The notes under the pieces were generated by a model, which saw nothing but the letters and a program-made list of their open reading frames with translations, had not been told where the DNA came from and searched no databases. Of a stretch of DNA of 64,000 nucleotides, positions 23,031 through 32,354 are shown in pieces; positions within the stretch are counted from its first letter, which is position 1; every line of letters begins with the position of its first letter. Both the position numbers and the translations under genes were made by a program. Source of the DNA: Symsagittifera roscoffensis (taxonomy: Eukaryota > Xenacoelomorpha > Acoela > Convolutidae); the NCBI RefSeq assembly GCF_963678635.1, contig NC_087070.1, positions 26,098,007-26,162,006 on the forward strand, in the 5' to 3' direction.

Positions 23031-26000
23031 TCAATGCTCCATTTCCTCCTCCTGTGACACTGACTCCGCACTCTCGGTTTCCGTGTCTTGTAGCACGTCA
23101 TTGACTATCCTGACGCTGTTGGAAGCCGTCCTCCAACACTTCTGCTCTTCCACCCTCTGTTTACAGCAAGGTAGGGGATCCACATTTGATTCTCTGTTTC
23201 TACAGAAGCTGTTGTGGAGACACAACGTCACGTTTCTCTCCAAATCTTCTTTCAGCATCTCTGCCTTCTCATTTCCACTACGCTCGTTCGTCCTGGAAAT
23301 TCTTTTCACAGCGGTGGTCACTGCATTCCGATGGGTCACGAAAGCTCGCTTGAAAGCTCCTGCCCCAATGTCCAGCTGATATTCACTGTACACTCTGCCA
23401 TGTTTCGACATATGCTTTTTCGCATACTCGTACAACCATGCAGTCATGTAAGCTCTGAACCATGGCATCAATCGTTTTCTTGCCCATATCTTCTTCACTT
23501 CCATTGGAATGTTTAGAACTTTGCACATTGTCTCAAAAAGATCTAAATCTTTTAGACAATCTAATTTCTGCAATTGTTCTCTCGTCGGTGCCTCCTGTCT
23601 ATTATTTTCTCTCACATGAGCTTCCAGCCATCGTATCGCCATCATAACTCCCACTATCACTATTGTTATGGGCTGTGATGAATCAGGTAAACCCATGGAG
23701 AGCAGCTCTCCAGAGTCCCAGATCAACACCAGATTACTACGCTTGGGATACCACCAGGTCTGCAGCAAGCAGTGGCAAGGAAACTCGTCATGTGTCAACA
23801 CGATGCTCCTCCAATTGCGTTTTCCTGAAGCTTCCAGCAATGGTTCCACTTCCATCATCACTCGGTGGATTTCATCATTCTCATCTACTGCATTGTAATC
23901 TGTGACAGTTGATCCTCTCTGTTTCTGTTTTTCAAAGTCACTGAAGTTCCCGCTCACATATCCCATGAACTTCTTTCCTAATATTGACTCCAATTCCTCT
24001 TTGGTTCTCTCTGGAACTGCTGAGAACATCTTACATAGTAACTCGTAAGACTTTTCAGACATTTTCGCCAATCTCACGCACTTTGGCACTGAGAAAGCTT
24101 GATCCACGATCGTTCTTGTACTCTTCACGTCCACAGCCACGAAATGTACAGGGTATCTGCTCTTGCACATTGGAGCCAACGTTGAACCCACCAAATATCG
24201 TGCTCCTGATGGTCTACAATAAGTTTCGCTGTGTCTGATGTTCATCTCTGTTTCGATTGCTTCCCTCCATTTTCCTATATACTTCTGCTCAGTCTGCAGA
24301 ACTCCTGGGAATACTTCTACGCAGATGGCTGTGACCATCTCATGTTTCTGTTCTAGATTCAATAGTGACTCTAAAGAACCAAACATGCTGTAGAATCCTA
24401 GTGCTGTCACTAGATTCACATCGGTTCCTCCATGGCAATCTGCTATCAGTTCCGTTTCCGTTCTTGCTTTCATCACTACATTTCCAAACAATACTGTCAA
24501 CTGCTTGTGTTGTTTCTCCAGGGTTTTCACACAGTCTAGACTTCCACAAACGTGACCCTCTAGTCCACAGACTTCCGCCAGACAGCTACCAGGTTTGACC
24601 CAGTCTTCTGGTCCCCAGCCAGGCAACTCCACTTTATCTTCTCCTTTGCTCTTAGAGGCTGTTATCATCACATTATATATGATGTTGAGGTCACGCAGGT
24701 TACAGTCCGCATTCAGTTCCCTCTGTATGTCTTGTGTCGCCCGTAATATTGAGTCAGCGTTGGGACTAGGACACCATGATTGCTTCATCAATTCCCACAC
24801 TGCCATCAAGCTCGTTCTCAGTAATTCATCTGAGAATCCCAACCCAAATTCCACTCTCTTGTCGGATTTTGGTACTGAAGGTGCAGTCACCTCTTCTTCC
24901 AAGACCAATCCCAATTTGGCCTGTGGATTGTTAACGCTCTTAGTCGTCACAATTCTGGACGTCCAGAATCTTAGTAACACCGCCTGCTCATAATCAAAGA
25001 AGCAATCGCGTATGTCTTCACTCAGGAAAGGATTGTATGCTATCCCTATAATCCCGTACACATAGCTATATGACTTCTTCTTGATCGGTCCACAGTATTC
25101 ACTGGATTTCGGCAATGCTCCCATAGATTCTTTAGTGAGCCTCAACTCCTTGTTTGAGAATCTCCTGATCTCGTCTATCTTTTTCATGGGTTCCAATTCT
25201 TCAGGTTCTTTCATGTTCACCCTCATCGGTTTACTTTGCTGCATATCCAGCATTGCTAGTAAGAACGTGGCTTTCGTTCGCTCATCGCCTTCCTTCAACA
25301 TTTTAACACAAGTGCTTAATGCAGGTACTGAAATCTGCTCTATCAGGAATCGAATGAAACAGAGAGCGTCTCTCCGCTTTGCACACGCTACTGCTGCTCC
25401 CTCCTGGACTATCAGATCCCTCAGATTCGTCATAAGGAAAACTTTTTCCTCCTTTGATCTCTTCCTTTCTTCTGAATCATATTCTTCGCGAGTCAGTCCC
25501 ATCATGCACCAGGCGAGCCTGAGTTGTAATTCTGTCCTTACGTAAGGTACTGCCACGAGAGCATGTATTCTTGGCGTAGTCCTCATTCCTTCTTCGAAAT
25601 ACCTCAATACTACTGCTTTCCATGGAAGGCTCACTAACTGCTCGATCGTCTCCGCCTCTACGTCAGACGACGCCAAAGTTCCATACGCCTTCTGCTTGAG
25701 GGTGGTGCCTTGCAACATCATTTCCAGATAACCCTCCATGGCTTTTTCGTCTTCCAGGGCCATTACATACCCTCTAGCCGAGTTCCGGTATTCCAACATC
25801 TCCATGTATCCACCGGTGGGTTCATCTATCGACACTGTCTCCGACACTGTTAGTCGGTTGTATTCCACTGGTGTCAGTTGTCCTGCAACACTTCCTTTTC
25901 CATGATTCATGGGAGATGGTTTGAAGTCCCTCATTTTACTCTCTCCACATTGACTGAGTATTTCCATTTCTAAAGTTGCTCCAGTCAGAGTGCGGTCACT

Positions 26001-29000
26001 CCTTTTGGATTTATAACCGGTTGACTTTATCCCCGCCATGAGAATGGGTGGCACCATCGCTATATCAGTTAATATTCTATCTGTGCCAGACAATTGATAA
26101 TCACCTTGCCCCAAATCCATGACTTCCTCGACTCGTTTTCTTTTCGCTGAGTTACCAGCTTTCATCGATATTTCCGAATCCACTTTCGTCTTTCCAATCC
26201 TTCTCGGCATCACTCTGCTGCCTAACTTCATTTTCATCGCATTGATTTTATCAATCACCATTTTCGATCGCATCGTTCCTCTCCTGGTCCTTGACAGGTA
26301 CACCACCTCTCTTTCATTGTCCTGCGGTGTCATCTTGATGGGAGAATTCACTTCACTCTCATCAGTGGCTGAGTCGATCAATAACTCACTCAGTCTCCCT
26401 TCACACTCATCAAGCTTGTCAAGTACTTCTCTCATCAAGGGTTGATTGAGACCTGTTTTGAGAATGGACTGGGTCCCATAGCTCTGAATCACAGTCCAGA
26501 CTTCTTCCATGAACGCCACTCTGTCCAGCTTACATCCCGTCCTACTCTCGTGGTCTCGGTGATGTACTTCCCATTCTTCTTCGGGCAGCGTTCCCAAGAA
26601 AGGTACTCTGGCTGAGGCCTCTATTCTTCTCCTCCGAGGTGATTCCATGAGGATTTTCTGATCGTTATTTCTTGTATTGCCAGGAGAGCTGCTCTCCGGC
26701 AAATTCCGTTTCATTTCCATAAAGGCTGACGGAGGCTCCAGTGTCGAGGTGTCTTCATCCAGCTCCGTCGTTTCCAACGTATCCGCATTGTTTTCAAGAT
26801 CACTGAAGATGTTGAAATCCAGGCTGGATGTTCCTCCTATCGATGCCCTGTCGTCCTCCCCACCAGCTTGATCTTGTTGCATGGGTTCTTCAGTCTGACG
26901 GCTTCCACCCTGTCCGTCATCTCCTTCTGACTTGTCCCTATTCGAGTTCGATGGTCCTTGTTCGTCTTTGTCGGCTTCTTCCTGGAATCTCGGTATGAGC
27001 AATGTACCGGCCGACTTATCTTCCTCTTTTCCATGGACCACTTTGATTTCTTCGCAGCCGAAGGGTGCTAGGAAAATTCTCGTCTGCAATATTCCCGCAA
27101 CTTTCATCTCTTTTCTCACACTGGTCAGGATTACTGAGGCTTCAGGCAATTCAGTCCTGCCTCTCATCTTCATTGGAGCTAAGCCTAGTCCCCTCCATTC
27201 CTCATCAAATCCTTCAGGTCGCCTTCTCGTCGCTTGATCCGTGTACGCAAATCGTGTGTACTGTAACACGGCGGCATTTCTCCCCACGAAGTATGGATCC
27301 ATCGTCGCCGAGAAATTCTCTACTCTCCTTTCATTGGTTTCGAATGCTCTCAACCTAGGAGTTTGTACTACGGAGACTGCTCCGAGCAACATCCTTCTTA
27401 TCAGAGGGAATTCAGGGATTGCTTCGGGTAGCTTCTTGTAATCGCCCCAGTCCTTCGTCTCTTCTCTCACCTTGTGATTAGCTGCTGTGAGACGAGGCAC
27501 TCTGGTCATTTCACCATTCGTTTTGTCATAGGGCCTCAGATTCCAAAGCTTTGGAAACACCTCGATGTGCCCTCTTTCTACTTCTCCCATGCGGTCACAG
27601 AAGTGATCGTCAAAATTGATGACTGTCATCTCTGGCTCCGATATTTTCGCAAATAACAGATCTTCACTCATGAGCTCTCGCAATGCGTGCTGCTCACACC
27701 AGTTCAGTGTACTACCGTCCACTGCCGATATGAGGTTCAGGTGCAACACCGACCTCCTATATGCTTCCACTTTAACGTCAGGGAACGCAAAGGTGACTGC
27801 TGGTCCATAGATCACTGTCACGAACTCCGTGACTCCTCTGATCAGCGCCAAGGGATCGATTCTCATAGCTAAGCTCAAATCTGTTAACAGCGGCATGCCT
27901 CCAACATGTCGTCTAACATCTTCCTGTCTTTCAATTGTCTCGTCTTCTCCGGTTCCAAAGCGATTCTGCTGCAAGAGATACTGGATAAGAGTGTGTCTCA
28001 GGTCTCTTATTTTGTTCCACGAGTCTGTGGATTTCTTCATATCCAGATTCCTCACTCTCTCTTTCATCTGCTCTGGACAACGTGCCAGTTTCATCAGTCC
28101 TCCCAAGTTTCCGTGGGTTATTGCGATCAATGTCAGAAGTCCATCTAGTCGCAGGTTCTGTATTCCATCCGTAAGCAGTATCGCCGGTCCTTTCACGAAA
28201 TTTTCCGCTCCAAATGTCACGAACAAGGCTATTAATTCCACTATCGATACTTTCACTACCGCTTGGAGGAATTCCTTTATCAAGTAGTGCGAGACTTTCG
28301 GGTAGACTTTTGCCAAGAAGGACGCGGTCCATCCGGCTCCCAACCCTTCTAGCATGCTGTCTGTCCTTTCAAATCCCTCCTGTCCTTTCACTTCCTGGGT
28401 CCAGAAGGTTTCCAGAGTAATCTGACACATTCTGTTCACGAACTCAGCTGTCTTTTCTCCGGCATTTTCCGCCAGGTTCACCTCCTTCAACAAGTAGGCG
28501 TGTATCTTAGTGATCATTACTGGGCCTTGCTGAAAAGCATCTGCACCCAATGCCGCTACTCTCGGATTCAGGTGTAGCCACTGGTTTGCTTCCGGCTTGG
28601 TTCTCAGCACCATCGCTTCCAGATGAGCTCTCGTCTCCAGTGAATTCTTTCTTCTCGTGTCTTCACTCGCCACTTCCATTGCTCGGAACCACAAGTCGTT
28701 GGACATCGCCGTGATCACTCGATGGTCGTCATCTATTCCTGGTTTCAGTTTGAGTTGCCGACTGAAGTTGGACAGTTCCAACCCCAGCACTTCGTCCAAC
28801 ACCAACATGTGTAGCGCGTGGTCCTTGAACCCTCTCATCGCGTTTGTTATATCTGACCATACTGCAGGCAGTTCAGCCTTAAGTGGCCTCAGGTTCTCCA
28901 TTTCTATCATGCGATTCGGGGCTGATATGATCACATCATATTTTCCCTCCGAAAGTAAGGCTACCATTGCATACACAAAATTCAGTCCATCCGGGAGATG

Positions 29001-30251
29001 TGCATATCCCGGAGACAACGCAAATACTACTCTCAACGTCACTTTATTGAATGATCTCTCCTTTGTCGCGTCTACCACTTCACCCATTGACTCCAGGATG
29101 TCTTTTATCGCTGGCCATACTGCGTTTTCTGCTGTTGCAGGATCTCTGAGCCTGCTCAGAAAAACTCTACTGTGTAGATGGTCATTGATGCCAGCAAACA
29201 CAATCGTTATCGGGTTCATTTCTGTCTGCCTTTGTACCCCTATAGCCAATGACACTGATTGCAATAGGTCTGGGTCAACTGCGGCCAGCATTATGACGTC
29301 CGGGCAAAACAAAGACTTAGAGGTGTACACGAACTCTGAACTCGCTACTACCATGATTTTGGCCTTCCTCATCTCTGCTTTGTCGTAGGCGGCGAAGATG
29401 GTCTCATCTTTCTTTATCGCTGTCAATCCGCCATATCTCTGGGCATCACCATCTTGGTTCACTAGTTTTGGGTACACTCTCTCCTTCACATGACCAGGTG
29501 GTGTCGTCAATTGCCTAAATATCTTCACGTGTTGTCCAATCGGCGCTCTCGCCGTCAGGAATCTTCCTGGCCTTTCTTCACGATTCCTCTCATCATGGTT
29601 CAATCTCACATCTTGCAACGGTCTTGCATTCACAGGTCCTATTGTGTTGTTGGAGGGCAGTCCCTCCAAGTCGGCAAATCTCAAGGCCGTCGTGGAGCTG
29701 AAATTTATGCTAGCGGCTATCAACCAGTCTACGCCGGTTATCGAGTACAATCTGCTGACGGATAGCGTCGCTCCATTCAGCATCCTCCTTGCATCTTCGA
29801 TGAAGCTCACTCTCTGTAGGTCCAGCTTCATTAGTTCTTCTTTGTATATATGCCAAGGAGACGGTATGGATCGCGACCACATCAATGAGCCTCTGCTCGG
29901 TCTCTCCTCTCGACTGGTACTCGTCGTCTCCGATCTAGTGTCCGATCTGGATGTGCCTGCTACTTCCTCGATTGGTTGGTTGACAGGTCCTATCCTTTTC
30001 CTAGGATGAATTGTCCTCCTCATCGGTGCTTCTCCCAACCGATCTTGTACGTCTGTTCTTCGACCTGGTTCACCGGAGCTTTGTTGCCGGTAATTTGTGA
30101 CGGCTGGAACCGTACCCAAGCGTGTTTCCAGGTTAGGAGGTACAAAGGTGGTGATCACCGTATCACTCACCGTTCCCTCTTCCTTCAGCACTCCTGTGTC
30201 AAAGAGTTCTGCTTCCAGCTCATCCAACCGTTCTTGGAAGACTCGATTCAA
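23031..30251 (-). CDS. ORF2 polyprotein, main part (2406 residues), unknown function
   Basis: This is one uninterrupted frame of 2406 codons. The first Met is not a true start: the frame joins ORF2 residues upstream through a frameshift near 30297, in the tail of the SGNH domain, and the last SGNH block (DGIHFD, 30272-30290) lies just upstream in this frame. In order: SGNH tail; linker; a roughly 900-residue conserved region with VVASSEF and FAGINDHLH (second SGNH-like motif pair), LPDGLNFVYAMVALL, MPLLTDLSLAMRIDP and GPAVTFAFPDV; an acidic, probably disordered hinge around residues 1090-1300; then a roughly 1000-residue conserved half with VYGIIGIAYNPFL, a C-x4-C-x4-H-x-C-x4-C cluster (GSCLAEVCGLEGHVCGSLDC), FSVPKCVRLAKMS, FPCHCLLQTWWYP, THRNAVTT and LHNSFCRNRES. 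All blocks recur in the other copy although its frame is destroyed, so the protein was under selection. There is no signal peptide or fusion-type glycoprotein feature. The family is not recognised. Confidence 0.85.
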   Translation of the reverse strand: MNRVFQERLDELEAELFDTGVLKEEGTVSDTVITTFVPPNLETRLGTVPAVTNYRQQSSGEPGRRTDVQDRLGEAPMRRTIHPRKRIGPVNQPIEEVAGTSRSDTRSETTSTSREERPSRGSLMWSRSIPSPWHIYKEELMKLDLQRVSFIEDARRMLNGATLSVSRLYSITGVDWLIAASINFSSTTALRFADLEGLPSNNTIGPVNARPLQDVRLNHDERNREERPGRFLTARAPIGQHVKIFRQLTTPPGHVKERVYPKLVNQDGDAQRYGGLTAIKKDETIFAAYDKAEMRKAKIMVVASSEFVYTSKSLFCPDVIMLAAVDPDLLQSVSLAIGVQRQTEMNPITIVFAGINDHLHSRVFLSRLRDPATAENAVWPAIKDILESMGEVVDATKERSFNKVTLRVVFALSPGYAHLPDGLNFVYAMVALLSEGKYDVIISAPNRMIEMENLRPLKAELPAVWSDITNAMRGFKDHALHMLVLDEVLGLELSNFSRQLKLKPGIDDDHRVITAMSNDLWFRAMEVASEDTRRKNSLETRAHLEAMVLRTKPEANQWLHLNPRVAALGADAFQQGPVMITKIHAYLLKEVNLAENAGEKTAEFVNRMCQITLETFWTQEVKGQEGFERTDSMLEGLGAGWTASFLAKVYPKVSHYLIKEFLQAVVKVSIVELIALFVTFGAENFVKGPAILLTDGIQNLRLDGLLTLIAITHGNLGGLMKLARCPEQMKERVRNLDMKKSTDSWNKIRDLRHTLIQYLLQQNRFGTGEDETIERQEDVRRHVGGMPLLTDLSLAMRIDPLALIRGVTEFVTVIYGPAVTFAFPDVKVEAYRRSVLHLNLISAVDGSTLNWCEQHALRELMSEDLLFAKISEPEMTVINFDDHFCDRMGEVERGHIEVFPKLWNLRPYDKTNGEMTRVPRLTAANHKVREETKDWGDYKKLPEAIPEFPLIRRMLLGAVSVVQTPRLRAFETNERRVENFSATMDPYFVGRNAAVLQYTRFAYTDQATRRRPEGFDEEWRGLGLAPMKMRGRTELPEASVILTSVRKEMKVAGILQTRIFLAPFGCEEIKVVHGKEEDKSAGTLLIPRFQEEADKDEQGPSNSNRDKSEGDDGQGGSRQTEEPMQQDQAGGEDDRASIGGTSSLDFNIFSDLENNADTLETTELDEDTSTLEPPSAFMEMKRNLPESSSPGNTRNNDQKILMESPRRRRIEASARVPFLGTLPEEEWEVHHRDHESRTGCKLDRVAFMEEVWTVIQSYGTQSILKTGLNQPLMREVLDKLDECEGRLSELLIDSATDESEVNSPIKMTPQDNEREVVYLSRTRRGTMRSKMVIDKINAMKMKLGSRVMPRRIGKTKVDSEISMKAGNSAKRKRVEEVMDLGQGDYQLSGTDRILTDIAMVPPILMAGIKSTGYKSKRSDRTLTGATLEMEILSQCGESKMRDFKPSPMNHGKGSVAGQLTPVEYNRLTVSETVSIDEPTGGYMEMLEYRNSARGYVMALEDEKAMEGYLEMMLQGTTLKQKAYGTLASSDVEAETIEQLVSLPWKAVVLRYFEEGMRTTPRIHALVAVPYVRTELQLRLAWCMMGLTREEYDSEERKRSKEEKVFLMTNLRDLIVQEGAAVACAKRRDALCFIRFLIEQISVPALSTCVKMLKEGDERTKATFLLAMLDMQQSKPMRVNMKEPEELEPMKKIDEIRRFSNKELRLTKESMGALPKSSEYCGPIKKKSYSYVYGIIGIAYNPFLSEDIRDCFFDYEQAVLLRFWTSRIVTTKSVNNPQAKLGLVLEEEVTAPSVPKSDKRVEFGLGFSDELLRTSLMAVWELMKQSWCPSPNADSILRATQDIQRELNADCNLRDLNIIYNVMITASKSKGEDKVELPGWGPEDWVKPGSCLAEVCGLEGHVCGSLDCVKTLEKQHKQLTVLFGNVVMKARTETELIADCHGGTDVNLVTALGFYSMFGSLESLLNLEQKHEMVTAICVEVFPGVLQTEQKYIGKWREAIETEMNIRHSETYCRPSGARYLVGSTLAPMCKSRYPVHFVAVDVKSTRTIVDQAFSVPKCVRLAKMSEKSYELLCKMFSAVPERTKEELESILGKKFMGYVSGNFSDFEKQKQRGSTVTDYNAVDENDEIHRVMMEVEPLLEASGKRNWRSIVLTHDEFPCHCLLQTWWYPKRSNLVLIWDSGELLSMGLPDSSQPITIVIVGVMMAIRWLEAHVRENNRQEAPTREQLQKLDCLKDLDLFETMCKVLNIPMEVKKIWARKRLMPWFRAYMTAWLYEYAKKHMSKHGRVYSEYQLDIGAGAFKRAFVTHRNAVTTAVKRISRTNERSGNEKAEMLKEDLERNVTLCLHNSFCRNRESNVDPLPCCKQRVEEQKCWRTASNSVRIVNDVLQDTETESAESVSQEEEMEH

Positions 30252-30295
30252 CCAAGCTTGTCCTTCGACACTGTCGAAGTGGATGCCATCTGTGG

Positions 30296-31948
30296 TCAGT
30301 CTGGCTCGTCCATGGCTCTCAATTCATGTTCAATGTCCATGAGGATCATTCTTCCGGCATTTCGATTTGCTAGGTTTCTCAAGATGTTGTTCCATCTCAT
30401 GACTCCCTCGTTGTGCCTTCTTCCTGATGCTGTCAGGCTTCTTGCGTTCATTGGCACCGTGCAAACGGTCAGTACCGCGCAACTGAACTTCTGCCAGAGA
30501 GTAGTAAACAAACACACCATCATTGATTCCCACAGTGCTTCCTGCTCATCTGATCCTCTGGAGATATCATTCGTCCCAACTAAGATCATCACATTGGGTA
30601 TCTTCCCTGGATTCATCAGCTCCACCATGCGATATAATTGGGCAATCGTCGCGCCTCCAAAGGCCATCACCGTGGTGACCCATGAGGTCCTCAAATTCGA
30701 CAGCACTCTGACTAAGCTGTCTCCCAATATCAGGTGAGATGTCCCGAGTGGTGGTTGCTGCAGGTTCACAGCCGGGCTCCAGGTAGCTCGATTGAAGCAG
30801 GCTCTCGGATCTGTCTCCGGAACTCCCGTGAAATTATACTTCAATTGATTATTCTTCTGCACGTCTATTACACGAGACACTTTCTTCGCTGGCATCTTCC
30901 TTACTTTCCTCTCTGGGATTCTCGAGTTCCCCATGAGTGGTGTCACGTTACTCATCCCTTGTCTGATTACTGTCTGGGAGAGTTGTACTCTGCCCGTATC
31001 GTCAATCGTTCCATAGGGTGCAGTCACCCCGGAACCTGGTGCATTCTTGTTAGCGACCAATCGTCCAGCTGTCTCTATCAGTTTTCTCACTGTCTGTTCT
31101 ACGACGGGATCACCCAAGGTGTCACTAGGATCCGGAATTGTTACTCGGTTCGTCTCTGCTGGAAGCCGTGTCTCCGTTGTATGACTCATTTCTCGAGGTG
31201 TCAAGAGCTCCATCGGGGACTGCCCACGAGGAATATCCCTTGCAGGTATCACTTTCTCAATGGACGTCGTCAACGCCGCCTGTTCCGATCGCTCTTTGTA
31301 TTCCTGCCTTAAGCGTTCGATCTCTTGACCCTGTTTTTTGTTGCAGTCTTCAAACAACTTTCTCCACATGTCCCGGTCTTCCTCCATCGCCAGCATGGTC
31401 TTCGTCATATCGTCTAACTCCTTCTTCGTACTTCTCAACTGATCGTTCATCTCGTCCAGATCTTGTATGGTTTGGTTCGTCTGAACCTTCTGTGTTACTT
31501 TCACCCCTTTTGGTGGCACAGCTGCTCTCAGTGGTGAACCAGACGAGGTCGCCTCGCTGTTCATCTCCCGATGCATTCTCGTCAGCCCAGGTTTGGGCTT
31601 GGAGGGCATTGGCATCTCACCTGGTTGGTAAGTCCTAGAACTTCCCAACCCAGGCTCATTCGCCAAGTCACTCCCTGAGAGAGCCCCGTTTCTCCACCTC
31701 ATCACTCTCATGTTCGGGCGGTCTAGTACTCCTCTTTTTCCATATGCTGCCATCAACAGGATTTCCGTGGGGCGGTCCCCACGGTTGTCGTGCCCCAAGA
31801 TGTTAATCAGGGCGGTCAGCAACATGACCACCTCTGGGTCCTCCAGAGCGAAGTCTCGTTCGATCAGCCGACGATAGATCGCATCTACCATCGGTCCTAC
31901 ATATGCCTCTGCCAGGTCCATCAATTCATCCAGGTTGAAATTGTCCAT
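30296..31948 (-). CDS. ORF2 N-terminal part: coiled coil and SGNH-hydrolase domain (550 residues)
   Basis: The ATG at 31946-31948 (CAGTATGG context) follows a candidate 3' splice site by about 75 bases and matches the ORF2 start of the other copy. Residues 1-80 are the conserved N-terminal helical domain; residues about 165-235 are coiled coil (MNDQLRSTKKELDDMTKTM-type heptads); then a low-complexity Ser/Thr/Pro linker. From about residue 400 an SGNH domain begins: LILGDSLVRV (block I, 30714-30735), FGGATIAQL (Gly block) and LVGTNDISRG (block III, about 30556-30583). Block V (DGIHFD) lies past a frameshift near 30297, in the frame of the main ORF2. All four catalytic blocks are thus present. 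This is esterase-type chemistry by family; the substrate is unknown. Confidence 0.85.
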   Translation of the reverse strand: MDNFNLDELMDLAEAYVGPMVDAIYRRLIERDFALEDPEVVMLLTALINILGHDNRGDRPTEILLMAAYGKRGVLDRPNMRVMRWRNGALSGSDLANEPGLGSSRTYQPGEMPMPSKPKPGLTRMHREMNSEATSSGSPLRAAVPPKGVKVTQKVQTNQTIQDLDEMNDQLRSTKKELDDMTKTMLAMEEDRDMWRKLFEDCNKKQGQEIERLRQEYKERSEQAALTTSIEKVIPARDIPRGQSPMELLTPREMSHTTETRLPAETNRVTIPDPSDTLGDPVVEQTVRKLIETAGRLVANKNAPGSGVTAPYGTIDDTGRVQLSQTVIRQGMSNVTPLMGNSRIPERKVRKMPAKKVSRVIDVQKNNQLKYNFTGVPETDPRACFNRATWSPAVNLQQPPLGTSHLILGDSLVRVLSNLRTSWVTTVMAFGGATIAQLYRMVELMNPGKIPNVMILVGTNDISRGSDEQEALWESMMVCLFTTLWQKFSCAVLTVCTVPMNARSLTASGRRHNEGVMRWNNILRNLANRNAGRMILMDIEHELRAMDEPD

Positions 31949-32354
31949 ACTGTTCTTTCCAAGTTTGATTTGATTTCGATTTCAAGTTTTGACTCAAGTG
32001 AGCAATTAAATGATCAATCAGGATCTAGAAAAGGAATCACGACTGTCACACCTGTCAGTTTCACCTTAATATATATCGTTAAAATTTGCTTAAAGACAGT
32101 TCAGATAAAAAGATATTTATCCTAAAATTTATTAAAATCAATTGGTTTCTAAAATTTTGGAATTCGACCTAAGATTGGACAATCCAAACTTTGGATCTAT
32201 TCCCAAAATTGTCATTTAGTTGTTCATGGTCACTAACGCTTACTTACCCATGATCTTAATAACCTAACACATAACATAACATAACATAACATAACACACA
32301 TATCACATATTACATGCAACTTGGTCTTTGGCCTAACACTTTCTCGCTCATCAC
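31949..32354 (-). promoter_or_regulatory. Gap between pol and ORF2 with conserved 3' splice site and (ACATA)n run
   Basis: No gene is present. In element orientation TTCCTTTTCTAG (AG at 32026-32025) followed by ATC is the counterpart of TTTCTGTTTTCAG-ATC in the plus-strand copy, about 80 bases before the ORF2 ATG. Nearer pol is a short (ACATA)n microsatellite (about 32270-32300). This is likely the acceptor for a subgenomic ORF2 messenger. Confidence 0.5.
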
